A stretch of 64,000 bases of DNA from NCBI RefSeq assembly GCF_958298935.1, contig NC_084935.1, forward strand, positions 1,560,001 through 1,624,000. Reading direction: 5' to 3'. The notes beneath the pieces are model-generated. The model was not told the DNA's origin. It saw nothing but the letters and a program-made list of their open reading frames with translations, and searched no databases. The first letter of the stretch is position 1; each line of letters starts with the position of its first letter. Position numbers and translations under genes: made by a program. Source of the stretch: Phragmites australis. Its lineage: Eukaryota > Streptophyta > Magnoliopsida > Poales > Poaceae. Below, in pieces: positions 1-11,180 of the stretch.

Positions 1-664
1 ACAACTGCCAAGCCTACGGGAGCCGGAGAAACGACACACAAGGGCATGTTTGTAGAGTGAGAATTTAATTCATGCAGGGCTTAATTTTTTACTTCAAAAA
101 ACGATCTAGCGTTCCCAACGAGTATTAAAATTTATTAAATATGTGTATTGGAAGTAGCAGGGAAAAAACAAGCACACATGTCTTGAGAAAAAAAAAAAAC
201 TAGGAAATGCATGCTCACATATGCAATGAGGCAGTACAATTTTCCTTTGTACTGATAGGAACCACTCGTCTTCTTCCCGCTTATGATCTCCAGAACCAGG
301 ACGCCGAAGCTGAAAACATCCGATTTGACCGAGCAAACACCGTCTAAGGTATACTCGGGGGCTATGTAGCCACTGAAAGGCAAAAGTAGAATCGATCGCG
401 TTGGTGCATGTGTGCAAATTAACCAGCTAATAAACCGTAGGATTAATTGTTGTGAGAGAGCTTATGCGTACATGGTGCCCACAATCCTAGTGGTACTTGA
501 CTGCGTGGCGTTTGAGCAGAATATCCTGGCGATGCCGAAATCTGAAATTTTCGCGTTCATCTCGCTGTCCAGGAGAATGTTGCTTGCTTTCAAGTCCCTG
601 TGAACAACACAAACCGTCGAGTGCTCGTGAAGGTAGAGCAGACCTTGCGATATCCCATCGATTA

Positions 665-2194
665 TGTCGGAGAGTGAACTCCTGTCGCAGGGATCCCGAG
701 AGACCCCTTTTTAGAGATTCGGCCGGGGGGATGATCCTGGAAAAGCTTGTGTGGGAAATGAGCGGGGAATGGAAATAAATGCGATGGCTAGTGGACACAC
801 CGGGTTTTAGACAGGTTCGGGCCGCACGGAGGCGTAACACCCTACTCCTGTATGAGTGCTATATTTATCCTTGAAGGGGATTCTTCAAGGATATATCTGG
901 TTCTAAGAGGAGAACTGTTTACAAAGAGCTTGAGGCTCTTATGTTCTAGCTTAACTTGAGTTGGTTCGAGTGTCCGTCGATCTATCTTTCGCCTGGCTCA
1001 CCGGAGATTGTTGGCTATCTGGTCTCTTGGTCGTCTTGTGGTCGGGGGCTGTTGTTCTCTTGTTTCTTCGACCTTTTTTTTTAGTGTTCTCCATCCTTTC
1101 CTTTTATAGGTGCGCCGACCTCAACATATCCTGAATGGGAAAGAGGGGACGCGAATGCCCAGGTGCCACGGAGAGAGGCGTAATCATTTCATCTTGGCGA
1201 AATGACAGGGGCGGTGGAGAAATGCGGCGCGTATTCGACCACTAGCCGCTGTGGAAGCCTCCGGGCGCCATAAAAGGGGCCCACCGGGCAGCCTCAGAGG
1301 TGCCCGGTGCGCCCACCCTGTCTCGTTCTCCTGCCAGGGCAGGGTGGCAGGCCGAGCGCTTCGATTCTGGCAACGTTATCCCGAGGCACCTGGATGAAAC
1401 GGGACGGGACCCGTGCATTTAATGGACCCACGCCCCCCTGCCAGTGCATGGCAGGGTCTGACACTGGGGCGTGGGCAGCCGAGAATGTCAGGATGTCAGA
1501 ATGTCAGACCACGCATGCCTATTAAATGCGGCATCGGGCCTTTGACTGGATGACACCCTGACGACGGGACCCTTCGGGTCTTTGAATGATCTTGCGCGAA
1601 CCTTCGGGGAACCGAGTCCTCGGGGGCCGCCACGTGCAGCCCCGAGCACTCTCTCCCGAGCACTTCGGTGGGACCTTCGGGGCACCGAGTCCTCGGGGGC
1701 CGCCACGTGCAGCCCCGAGCACTCTCTCCCGAGCACTTCGGTGGGACCTTCGGGGCACCGAGTCCTCGGGGGCTGCCACGTGCAGCCCCGAGCACTCTCC
1801 CCCGAGCACTTCGGTGGGACCTTCGGGGCACCGAGTCCTCGGGGGCTGCCACGTGCAGCCCCGAGCACTCTCTCCCGAGCACTTTGGTGGGACCTTCGGG
1901 GCACCGAGTCCTCGGGGGCCGCCACGTACAGGCCCGAGCACTCTCCCCCGAGCACTTCGGTGGGACCTTCGGGGCACCGAGTCCTCGGGGGCTGCCACGT
2001 GCAGCCCCGAGCACTCTCTCCCGAGCACTTTGGTGGGACCTTCGGGGCACCGAGTCCTCGGGGGCCGCCACGTGCAGCCCCGAGCACTCTCTCCCGAGTA
2101 CTTCGGTTCTACCTATCTTGCAGGGTGGTGATATGTGGTGGATGGCCGGCCTGGCCTCGGGACTTAGGGACCCCTGGTTCTAAATACACCGACA
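665..2194 (-). mobile_element. Solo LTR of a Ty3/gypsy-like retrotransposon inserted in the CRK-A kinase exon
   Basis: The element begins TGTCGGAG and ends CACCGACA, the inverted LTR termini, and is flanked by the identical 5-bp duplication GATTA at 660-664 and 2195-2199. Joining the flanks recreates the CRK exon coding [14 protein letters not shown], closely matching CRK-B, which fixes the boundaries. The orientation is minus: a TATAAAA lies on the minus strand at 1102-1108, and the GGCCCGAACCTGTC-type motif common near the 3' end of such grass LTRs lies at about 803-825. No gag, pol or second LTR is present, so this is a solo LTR left by unequal recombination. Assignment to gypsy is from recalled similarity of the termini to grass TGTCGGTG-type LTRs. 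Confidence 0.9.
1598..2106. repeat. Tandem array of about seven 73-bp units inside the solo LTR
   Basis: The phrase CCTCGGGGGC recurs exactly every 73 bp (at about 1618, 1691, 1764, 1837, 1910, 1983 and 2056). Units differ at only a few positions. Six of the seven contain the palindrome CACGTG (1631, 1704, 1777, 1850, 1996, 2069); the fifth reads CACGTA. Because 73 is not a multiple of three and the unit has no stop in several frames, long spurious reading frames of about 170-210 codons run through it on both strands. Confidence 0.95.
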
Positions 2195-2244
2195 GATTAT
2201 ATGGAGGCGTTTAGGCCAGTTTAACACATGTCGCTTAACGTTAT

Positions 2245-2792
2245 CTGCAAAATACATATATACTATGCTTGATCAGTGAGATCGAAAGTGTATATACAGC
2301 CAACACATGTAAAAAGGGCCGTGCTATAATTCATATGCTTGAAAATGGAGGCCATCTCAGGAGACCGTTTTCAGCCGCGCCCGATTCAAAATGGACGCCA
2401 TCGGGTCATCTTCTATCCCCCACAATTGCTGGCCTTCTTCTTCCTCTGCTTGCTTTGCCTCATCTCGCTAACCAATTCTGAATTTGCCGTCATCGTCTCT
2501 CCCTCGCTAACCAATCCATTTTCGAACTCCCAGCTGCCAACTCCCCCACTGCTCGTCTGCCTCTCACGGTTTCTACGGCGCCACCACTGCCTCGCCGCAC
2601 CACCACCTCACAGCCCACCTTCGGTCCACTCACCGTCCCAACCTCGCTCTAACCCCAGAGTCACCGGTGAACCCTAAAACCCTGAAACTAACCCCCTTCT
2701 CTAAACTTGTTGGTGTTCACACAGACCTGATTTCTAGGAAGTGTGATGTAAAAATTGGTTGCGATTTCGTTGGTGGAATCATGTATACACAC
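2245..2792 (-). other. CRK-A fourth intron, enlarged by a GC-rich insert
   Basis: The orthologous intron of CRK-B is only about 114 bp. Here it is 548 bp, and roughly 2340-2690 is GC-rich, coding-like DNA without TATA-rich intron character, ending in CCCTAAAACCCTGAAAC. It may be a captured gene 5' end or an unclassified small transposon. I could not find a clear target-site duplication. Confidence 0.5.
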
Positions 2793-3328
2793 CGAAGATA
2801 AACATGTCCAGGCTTTTGTTGGGCATATACTCGTACACAAGTATCTTCTCTTCGTCTCCCTGGATGCAGCATCCCAGCAGCCTGACCAGATTCCTGTGCT
2901 GAAGCTTTGCTACAAGTTGTATCTCATTCTTGAATTCATGGAGGCCTTGTCCAGAGCACGCTGCAAGCCTTTTCGCTGCTACTTCAAGTCCGTTACGTAA
3001 CTCGCCCTGGAAAAAAATTCTTAACATTAGTGGGAACAAATTAAGCTAGGTTTTTGGTGCAAAAATGGTTTTAAATAGGCTAGGTTACAGTACGTTTTTT
3101 CTCAGAACGACAAAGAGGTCACTGTTTGGGATACAACCCAACTTGCCTTATAAACGGAGCCAAAACCACCTTGTCCGAGCATGTTTTCGTTCGAGAAGTC
3201 ACCTGTTGCAGTTTTAATTTCAGAGAAATCATACAATGAGAACCCAGAGTTGCCTTCTTCTAGCCTCCAGAGAGTTATCACATTCTGTATCGCCACGGAC
3301 AGCTTTTGTAGTTCTGACCTTGCTCGTG

Positions 3329-4117
3329 CTGAACAAATATACAATTAAATGTTGTACGTCAGCACCCATATATATATATATATAGTTTTCCTATATATAT
3401 ATATATATGGTATTCCTGAAGTATGTATATTTAATATAGGAGTATCTCATATGATAAATAGTATGTAATATCATCCAAGTGGTACTTATATTTTTTTAGT
3501 GATTTGCACATATTTTTTTGAGTATATTACATTTTATATACAGATATAAATGTATTATTAAAATCTATTAAAATTGATAGATTTCTTTTCAATTTTTCAT
3601 GTAGTTCACATTGAAGTATCTTAGAATAAGTATATAAGTATACTAATAATGATAAAGGAGTATATCCAGTTCATTTATATGTTATATCATAGTAGGGAGT
3701 AAATACTCTATAAGTATATATTAGTTTATATATATATATATATATAGTATTTTTTGTACTCCATGAGGTACATACTCTCCCTCTAATAGGTATTTAGAAA
3801 ATAGTATGTATATCTTAATAACTATTATATACATCTCAGAAAAATATCATTTATAAAGAAATATATACATCTCAGAAAATAACATATACATATCAGAAAA
3901 TAGTATGTACTTCTTATATGTATATATTATTTTCTAAAATATATATATATATATTACAAGTGAATTTTTTCTAAGATATATATACTACTTTTTAATATGT
4001 ACATATTTCTTTTTAAATACCCATTAGATGAGGTATATACACCGGAAGTATGGAAAAGGTTTCCTTTACACAACATATGCTAGTTTGTTGCAACAAGAAA
4101 GAGTTATATATTACTAC
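3329..4117. repeat. AT-rich CRK-A intron with (TA)n microsatellites
   Basis: The intron between the transmembrane exon and the kinase exon is extremely AT-rich. It holds (TA)n runs at about 3367-3380, 3393-3408, 3727-3748 and 3938-3953, plus repeated TATGTATAT and CAGAAAATA motifs. No coding sequence is visible. Confidence 0.75.
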
Positions 4118-5541
4118 CTCTTTTCCTCCGTTTCTTCAGCTCTGTAAAAAGAACAATGCAACAAATGCACACTGCTACACCGGCAAGAGCACCGACCCAG
4201 GGCCACGTCTTGTTCGCTGTACATTCAAGAACCAGTGAAAAGGTGTGGTGTAATTTGCTGCACTCATGTAATGTATGCAGAAGAAATTCACTGGCTACTT
4301 ACTTTTATCTCTTGGATTATTTACCAGCGGAGATTCTTCTATATGGCAAGCAAATTCATTCATGAAAAAGAAGAAGCAAAATTAGAGAAATAATATATAC
4401 ACATCTATATATTGACATATGTGATATAAAAAATGAACTTTCACAAGAAGATAGCACCTTTTAATCATGTTGTGCACAGGGTTTTTTTAACAGGTAAATA
4501 AACTTTTTCGGAGGCCCGTAAACATGATTTATCAGATATATTAGACAAAATTCAAACAAATTTAAACAAAAGTCAAACAAAATATCGATCAAGATAATTT
4601 TTTTCTACTAAGATTCAACTGTAGATTTTGTAAACCGGATATATCAGATGTACCGATATATTAGATGTACCGGGCCGAATTTTTTTCAGTTGTGCATGCA
4701 TGTGCTAAACATAGGTCCTACTAACTGATTCGGAGGAAACGTACGTACGGTTGGGCATGCCAAGGTGCAGCGTCATGTTGTCCATCTGAAAGAAGAGATC
4801 CATCTCATAGCGGACGACGCAGCGCACCCCGATGACTCTCCCGCCTATCTGGCTGGCGTTCAGCTTCCGCGGCATCCCCGAGATGACGCCGCGGAGGCAG
4901 GCTCTGCAGCGCTCGCGGGCCATGTCGCTGGTGCACTGTGCGAGCGCGTACACCGGTTTGCCCCCTTCCTCGAACCACGACTCCCCCGCCGCGTACCTGT
5001 CCGGCCGGCTCGCCGCGGCGTCGGCGGCCGCGTTCAGCAGCTGGGCGACGCGCGCCCGGAACGGCCCGGCCACGGAGGCGTTCACGAAGTTGGTGTTGTT
5101 CTCGGGCCACTCCGGCTCGTTGCCGTAGCCGGACAGGAAGTCCCGGTCGGAGAAGCTCAGCTGGTGCCGATCGTAGTAGAGGGTCACGTTCCTGTGGAGC
5201 TCGCAGATGGGGCTGTCCGACTTGTTCATGGCTGCGGCGAAGGCGTCCGTGAGGCGATCGGTGCAGATAGAGCCCTTGGAGTCCCCCCGGCAGAGTGCGA
5301 CGCCGTAGACCACGTCGGGCGCGGCCCCGGCCGAACCAGCGGCCGAGCCGAAGGCGGTGGCATTCTTGATCAGCGCCGCGGCGAGGGCGTTGAGGGCATC
5401 CCAGTACGTGCTGTTCGGCGCGTACGTCCCGCCCGGCGTGTTCGGGCAGTCGCGGTACATCGGAGGCGCCCCCCCGGCCGACGTAGACGTCGGGGCGGAG
5501 ACAACAAGGAGCAGAAGGAGGTGGGGGAGTAGTGCGATCAT

Positions 5542-7193
5542 CGTGCGCGGGTGATGCCAGAGTGGTGTAACAAATTGCTACAAGTGATTAATGTGGATTA
5601 AGCTAGCTACTGAGTTCATCTCATTGCATGCGGATCAGCTTGGGATTGGAAAAGAGTTGACTTCTAGTTTAAACAGCGTGCGTGCTAACCCCCTGTTTCT
5701 GAATGCTGAGATGCTTGCGCAAAACGCAACGCCAGTACGCAAGAAACTTCCTAGGATGGAGTCATGGTTCACCACTTGAATAAAAAACAAGAATCATGCT
5801 GTACGACCGAGCGGAGCAGTCGTATGAACGCGATCGTACAACAGCGTCGTGCGTATAGCAGTACTCTAAAAACAACTGTTCAAAAACAAGCACCTGCGTT
5901 GGCCGCAGGGATCAAGAAGACTATTCGTCTTGGATTATATATACCGATTAATTTGATCCTCTCCTCGTGTATCAATTAACTAATGATAAGAAGTGTTGGA
6001 ATATGCGTATAAGAGTTGGTTATAAATAGATTTGAGATTGAATTTAGTGGTAATCAGGGTTTAAAAATTTGTTTGACAACCGAAATGCGGATGTCAGCGA
6101 ATTCACGAAATTCTTGAAATACGGAAAGTTCGGTGAGAATTTGGATGAATTACTTAGTCAAACTAGTTTGACCGTGGCAAAAAAATGATCCAACCAACCG
6201 AGTGAAGCCGACCGTATTCAACCGAAAACCTAACATATTTTTCGGTTTATCAACAGCTTTATCCGACCGTATTGACCGCATTTCGACCGAATTAGTCGAA
6301 AACCATTTGAATTTCTCGATTTACCGAGAATATTTGTTAAATTTCAGTACAGTTTAAGAAAAAAATTGTTATGATTATTTGGGCATTTGATGATCTTAAA
6401 TTAAAAAAAATCAACTACAAAGTTGTAGATCTTGTCAAGGGCGATAATTTTAATATAAAGTTTGTCTTCATCTGACTATGCATGAAAAAGTTATAAGTCT
6501 TTAAGATTAGATATTATTTATTATCACTATTAGTTCGTACTACAAACCGACTGTGACACTTGATGAACTATCACTGTTGCTTCTTAGCTAAAACTGACAT
6601 TGATAGTCAAGTTTCACTGACGGTCCTTAATACGAACTGACAGTAATACTAAATCATTGTCGGTTTATAGTTAATCGACAATAATGAGGCGATATATATA
6701 GGGGTTTCCGTAGTAGTGATGGGATGATATATATGGGTAATATGGATTTTGAAAACTTTTTTTAAAGATAGTCTTAGGATTGTCTCTAGTGTTTTTTTAT
6801 AGATTTTTTATTTTTTCAAATTCGACTTGAAATTTTAAATTCAAATACGAATTTCAATCGCATTACAAAACTAGTACGCATTGAATTGACCGAGTTTCAT
6901 GGTTTTTGATCAGTTTCATCGAATTTACGAACCCTGGTGGTAATAGGGATAGAGTTGTAGCCAGACTTATATTCCAAGACTATAAATATTGGGCACCACC
7001 GTGTAGCTGTAAGTACGACAAACATATGAATACAAGAAGGAGTGCTCGTAGTCATGCCCTAAGAATATAGGCAAGATGATTAAATCTCATTAAAAATATT
7101 ATGTCTTAATATATTGATCTTGTGCTTGGCTTGACGATCTTGTGATTCTTTCGCTGAACACTAACAAGAAGACAAGATTAAATACATGGTATA
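5542..7193. other. Spacer between the divergent CRKs, with a CACTA-type end
   Basis: The promoter side of CRK-A. No gene is seen. At 6526-6718 there is a region starting CACTATTAG and ending in GTAGTAGTG, with repeated GACAGTAAT and ATTGTCGGTTT motifs, which resembles the subterminal repeats of CACTA transposons. A matching 3-bp duplication was not found, so its exact ends are uncertain. Confidence 0.45.
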
Positions 7194-7435
7194 TACTACC
7201 TCTAATCCCAAATATAAGTTAAACTTGGTAAATTTTGACTAATAAATAGTCAAATTATATGCGTATTTTAATGTATAAAAGTTATATCAATAGATATATA
7301 TTTCATAAATCTTTTAATACGATATTAATTTAGTAGCAATTGATAATATATTGTAAAATAAATTAATAGTTAAAGTATACTTTCAAAGACCTTTTCAAAT
7401 CATAATACGCCTTATATTTTGAGATGGAGGGAGTA
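7194..7435. mobile_element. Stowaway-like MITE
   Basis: The left end reads TACTACCTCTAATCCCA and the right end GAGATGGAGGGAGTA, the inverted CTCCCTCC-type terminus of grass Tc1/mariner MITEs, within a TA dinucleotide. It is AT-rich, about 240 bp, with no coding capacity. Confidence 0.75.
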
Positions 7436-7725
7436 TATTGAAGACCATGTATTTCATAAATCTTTTAATATGATATTAATTTAGTAGCAATTGATAATAT
7501 ATTGTAAAATAAATTAATAGTTAAAGTATACTTTCAAAGACCTTTTCAAATCATAATACGCCTTATATTTTGAGATGGAGGGAGTATATTGAAGACCGTA
7601 TTAAGGGAGTATATTGAAGACCATATTAATGTCCTAATAGACTTATATTTAGGATCAGAAGAATTACTACTGATTAATTAGTGATATTTAGGATCAGAAG
7701 AATTACTACTAATTAATTAGTGATA
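7300..7725. repeat. Tandem duplications of 151 bp and 39 bp at the MITE edge
   Basis: The right half of the Stowaway-like element (from ATTTCATAAATC at 7300 through GGGAGTATATTGAAGACC) is repeated almost exactly at 7451, a period of 151 bp, with a short third piece near 7605. Directly after, GGATCAGAAGAATTACTACT occurs at 7652 and 7691, a period of 39 bp. The near identity implies recent slippage or unequal exchange. Confidence 0.85.
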
Positions 7726-9040
7726 AGAAGTCTATTTGTCTTGGTTTAAATACATGGTATATACTAATTAATTTTAAACTATTCCCCATATACCAATTAA
7801 TTAATGATACGAAGACTTTGCAGCTTGGTTTAAATACTTGGCGCTGCTTATATATTCCCTCTAGTCACAAATTAAATACTTCTTTTTTTAACAGCGATAT
7901 GGTCTATAAAGTGTAACTTTGAACACTATTTATCTGATGCAGCTTGCAGTTAGAGTAACTCTAATAGAACCTTTATCTGGTTTACTATCCTATTTTTTAA
8001 CGAACATACATAAAAAATGGTCTCCAACCTATTCGCTACGGAGGTCGCTATTTTTAGGCCTTCTCATTCCCGTAGCTTCAGTCACCACATCTGGCGAAGG
8101 ACGTATCCTCACTATCGAGCAACTGAAGTCACGGAATCCTTCGCACCACCATCCGGCAGGTTCGTTTTCATCTCACTCTCTTTCTTGTTTCCAATTTGTG
8201 TTATTCGATTTGAGGTAGGCTCGCCGGATCTGCCCAGACTTGCCGGATCTAAGGGGAAGAGTCGTATCGGAGGGGGAGTTCACCGGCCACTGTGCTCGTG
8301 TCGCACTTGGCCCCGCACTTGCCTGTCATTGCCCCTACGCTGGCGCCATAGTCCTCCCCATGCTCGGCCGCTCAAGCCGCTAGACCGCTCGCTCTTGCCC
8401 AATCGCTAGCTTTCTCTATCTAACTCGGCCTGAACGCACGCACCAGCTAACTTCCTCCATCCAGCTCGATCCAAAAGCACGCATACGAACCTAATGGCTA
8501 GAAGTTATAAAAGTAATATTTTTGAAGAATTTAAGTTAAATTTTATCTCATGATTTTTTAGATCAAACCAATTAAACTGGGTTGCTAGTAAGCTCTAAAT
8601 TACTCATAAAAATGTTTATAATTTTTGAACCACTCTTATACTTAAAAAAATTCGAAAGTTAAATAAAAGCATAAACTTACGTACACAACACATAACTAGA
8701 TAGTTTTCCGTTCCAATCGGCATGATTTTACGGACTGCTCCAAACGTTTACGTAGTGGATGGCAAGTCAAACAAACCAGCTATTTTTGCTGAGCGAGCTA
8801 ATCGAACAGACTAGAACTATGCATATCTAGAATTGAACATTGTTGTTTGTGTTGTGAAATTTCAGTCGCTTAGGATGAAGCTTATTTTTTCTTTGTTCTC
8901 TGGTTTAGAATAATGAGTATGTACTTAGCTTTAAATAGATCATGATGTTCTCTGATTTTGTACTTAGAATTTGTGCTTGTACTGTTGCTTGTACATCTGC
9001 TAAGTGTTGATGAGTGCTACTTTGGTTAATAATGTAGGTT
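7726..9040. other. Spacer, probably part of a PIF/Harbinger-type element
   Basis: No intact gene is seen. The stretch 8000-8420 is GC-rich and looks like degraded 5' exon or leader sequence. It precedes the Harbinger-like ORF1 relic at 9054, so this may be the 5' part of the same element. Termini were not identified. Confidence 0.35.
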
Positions 9041-9053
9041 GCTTGTTGAATGG

Positions 9054-9282
9054 ATGGATAGCTATATGCAATTGTTGAGTAGCCAAAATATTGGTAGCAG
9101 TCAAATTTGGGATGACAACCAATTTGCAAGTACACCAGAGAAACAAGCGAATGAGGAAGTGGAAGTTGTGGAAGACACACGGGTTGTGAAACCAAGAAGA
9201 AGAGGAAAAAAAAAATAGTGAAAAGGAGGACATTCTTTTGTGTTTGGCATAGCTAGAAATCAGCATGGATCCTGTATAAGGC
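9054..9282 (+). pseudogene. Relic of PIF/Harbinger ORF1 (Myb/SANT-like protein)
   Basis: The plus strand starts MDSYMQLLSSQNIG and continues through an acidic stretch to KPRRRGKKK. After a one-base shift in the A-run it continues KNSEKEDILLCLA, stop, LEISMDPV. This matches the pattern of plant PIF/Harbinger ORF1 and related Myb/SANT-like proteins (EKED-x-LL-x-x-AW-L-x-x-S-x-DP), with the usual Trp codon replaced by TAG. It is therefore a dead transposon remnant. The transposase ORF was not seen nearby. Confidence 0.6.
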
Positions 9283-9486
9283 GTTGATCAAACTCATACT
9301 ATGTTTCATGAGTAATTCACGAGTACAACAAATCGTTTAGCTTGTTGCATTGTTGGATATCTTGTAGCACGAGCAAAAGTGGAATGATAGATGCTCTTAG
9401 AAGAAATAGAAGATAATCGACAATGCAAGTTCGGGATCCTCTACTCTGGAACCAATGAAAGTCGTCATGATGAAGAAGGGAGGGTA

Positions 9487-10737
9487 TTACTTCAGAGGCC
9501 ATGGATGCAAGGCCAGATGGTAAGCCCATGATTTGTACCGTAGAGCCATCCCGAACTTCACCCTGCTAGTGATACCTTCGTCTAGCTCTCTGAACTTCTT
9601 TTTATCACTGGTCATGTGATTACTAGCTCTATTGTCTAGGTACCAGATCTTAGAGCTGGAGCCTTCCTCCGTGGTGTCGTGCAATTTCAGCTTCAACTTC
9701 TCCTCGTTCAGCAACACGACATCTCACCTTTTCTGCAACCCGGTGGTCTCCTCCAACACTGCGAGCAGTAAGGCCAGTCAATGTCATCGGTATATGTGAG
9801 GTGTGTCTTGCCTTTCTTTTCCTCTTTCTTCTTTGGTGCTTTACACTCGTTCGCGTTGTGCCCCATATTGTAGCAATTGTAGCACTTAATGTGACTCTTA
9901 TTACGGCGATCACCACCCAAGATGCTCTTCTCATCATTACACCACGTACCACCGTGACCAACTCTGTCGCGATCACGACTACCCCGGATGTGGCTGCTAT
10001 CTACAGAAGGGTGGTATTTGCCCTTGTTGCTTGACAAGGAGTTGCCGCCATCCTTCTTCTACCGCACCTGTCACTCAGCCTAAGTGAGCAGATACTAACT
10101 GTCGCCATTGCTATTGCTGATGGATGCATGTGGACGAGCACGTTCTTCAAAAGCCTTCAGCCACCTCACGACTTCCTCGAATGGCATGATGTTGAGGTCG
10201 TAGGACTGCTCGATCTCAATGATCATACTCAAGAAACGACCTAGCACAATGTCAAATAGCTTCTTGACCAATGCAACGTCATCAAGCGTCTCCCCCAGAT
10301 TGGCATACCTGACGAACATGGCGTTGAGCTTTCCAGTGTACTGGTTTAGCGTCTCTCCCTCCTGCATGCACATGGCGTTGAAGGCGCTCTTCAACGTCTG
10401 TAGTCACATGTTCTTGACACGATTCACACCAATGAACCTTGTCTTGAGATAGTCCTAGACCTCTTTTACAGTTTTCTTCCTTGCCACCTGCATCAGGAGG
10501 TCCTCTAGGAGCGCTTGAAAGAGATGTGATCCCGCCTTCTTATCCTTCTTCTCGTCGACGGCTACACCGGCCAACGACTTGATTGCTTCCCAGACATCTT
10601 AATCCTCCATCATCTCTTGCACGCGAATCACCCAGCTCGTGTAGTTTGTCACCGTCAACTGCAGGTACTGAAACGGCCCACTGTCGCTCTGCTTCTTCAC
10701 GAGTTGGTGTTGCGCCCTTCTGGTTCTGATATCAGAT
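9487..10737 (-). pseudogene. Ty1/copia gag-protease remnant
   Basis: Read from high to low coordinates, the pieces are: a GAG (UBN2-like) segment at about 10394-10095 with EGETLNQYTGKLN and FEEVVRWLKAFEER; a zinc knuckle CYNCYNMGHNANEC near 9890; and the start of the protease region WYLDNRASNHMT near 9620. There the catalytic D-T/S-G is replaced by D-N-R. Frames shift between the pieces. At about 10722-10735 the minus strand reads GATATCAGAACC, a decayed initiator-Met tRNA primer-binding site (normally TGGTATCAGAGC). Integrase, RT and RNase H are absent. Confidence 0.82.
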
Positions 10738-11180
10738 GTTGGTTACACCTCCTAGGATCATGAGCACGACCAGTATGTCTAATCGTGACCACGCAAGCGA
10801 CCAGCTGACACTCCCTCGACCACACACCTGACCAGCTAGTTTCGACTACGAGAGCGACCATCTAGTTCAGGCCACCCGAACGACCAGCTAGCATGAGCTG
10901 TACTCGAACACGCGTCAACCTCGTATGTGCTACTCTCTGATCATGTTAATCGACTAGCTACGTGCGAATCATGTACTACTCGACGAGAAGTACCTGATAC
11001 TTGAAGAGAACCAGATTCTCAATGAGAGCAATAAAATAGAAAAAGCAAGATAAAAACTCTTTGAAGAATAATTTTATGACTCTATAAACTTGCGACTTGA
11101 CTTCCACTTTCAAATTTAGAGATTACAACTTATATTTATAGCATCTAGTAACTCCAATCCTATCACGAATCGTGCCATCC
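10738..11180 (-). mobile_element. Probable 5' LTR of the copia remnant
   Basis: It lies immediately beyond the primer-binding site, beginning TGTTGGTTACACC on the plus strand (minus-strand end CCAACA, as expected for an LTR 3' end). A TATAAATATAAG sequence on the minus strand near 11130 could be its promoter. The outer end was not fixed by a target-site duplication, so the right boundary is approximate. It ends close to the truncated start of CRK-B. Confidence 0.45.

Larger units (their letters stand above)
1..5541 (-). pseudogene. Cysteine-rich receptor-like kinase CRK-A (DUF26 RLK), split by solo LTR; 3' end beyond window
   Basis: Membrane receptor kinase of the DUF26/CRK family. Exons read on the minus strand: about 5541-4749 (signal peptide and two DUF26 domains), 4216-4118 (transmembrane helix followed by KKRRKR), 3328-3147 (juxtamembrane and glycine loop GQGGFGSVYK), 3006-2793 (AAKRL lysine, EYMPNKSLD), 2244-2195 plus 664-472 ([25 protein letters not shown]) and 372-219 ([16 protein letters not shown]). 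The last exon lies left of the window. The second DUF26 keeps C-x8-C-x2-C (QCTSDMARERCRAC), while in the first the third Cys is Arg. The fifth exon is interrupted by a 1,530-bp solo LTR, and the intron after VYK starts with GC. Without the LTR the frame would be intact and the HRD and DFG motifs are conserved, so the inactivation looks recent. The allele is unlikely to make a full kinase, unless the LTR is spliced out. Confidence 0.88.

Noticed and set aside
660..700. Initial idea that the CRK-A catalytic exon starts with [10 protein letters not shown]
   Set aside because: The residues before IIDG come from the LTR. The true exon continues at 2195 as shown by the GATTA duplication and the match to CRK-B.
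1598..2106. Possible CRISPR-like array because of regular spacing
   Set aside because: The 73-bp units are contiguous, with no unique spacers, in a plant nuclear LTR.
1488..2214. Several overlapping long open frames (170-210 codons) rich in Pro, Arg and Gly on both strands
   Set aside because: They are produced by the stop-free 73-bp tandem repeat inside the solo LTR. All frames are open and none resembles a protein.
4765..5532. 255-codon plus-strand frame opposite the CRK-A extracellular exon
   Set aside because: It is the antisense shadow of a GC-rich exon. The minus strand encodes a clear signal peptide and DUF26 domains.
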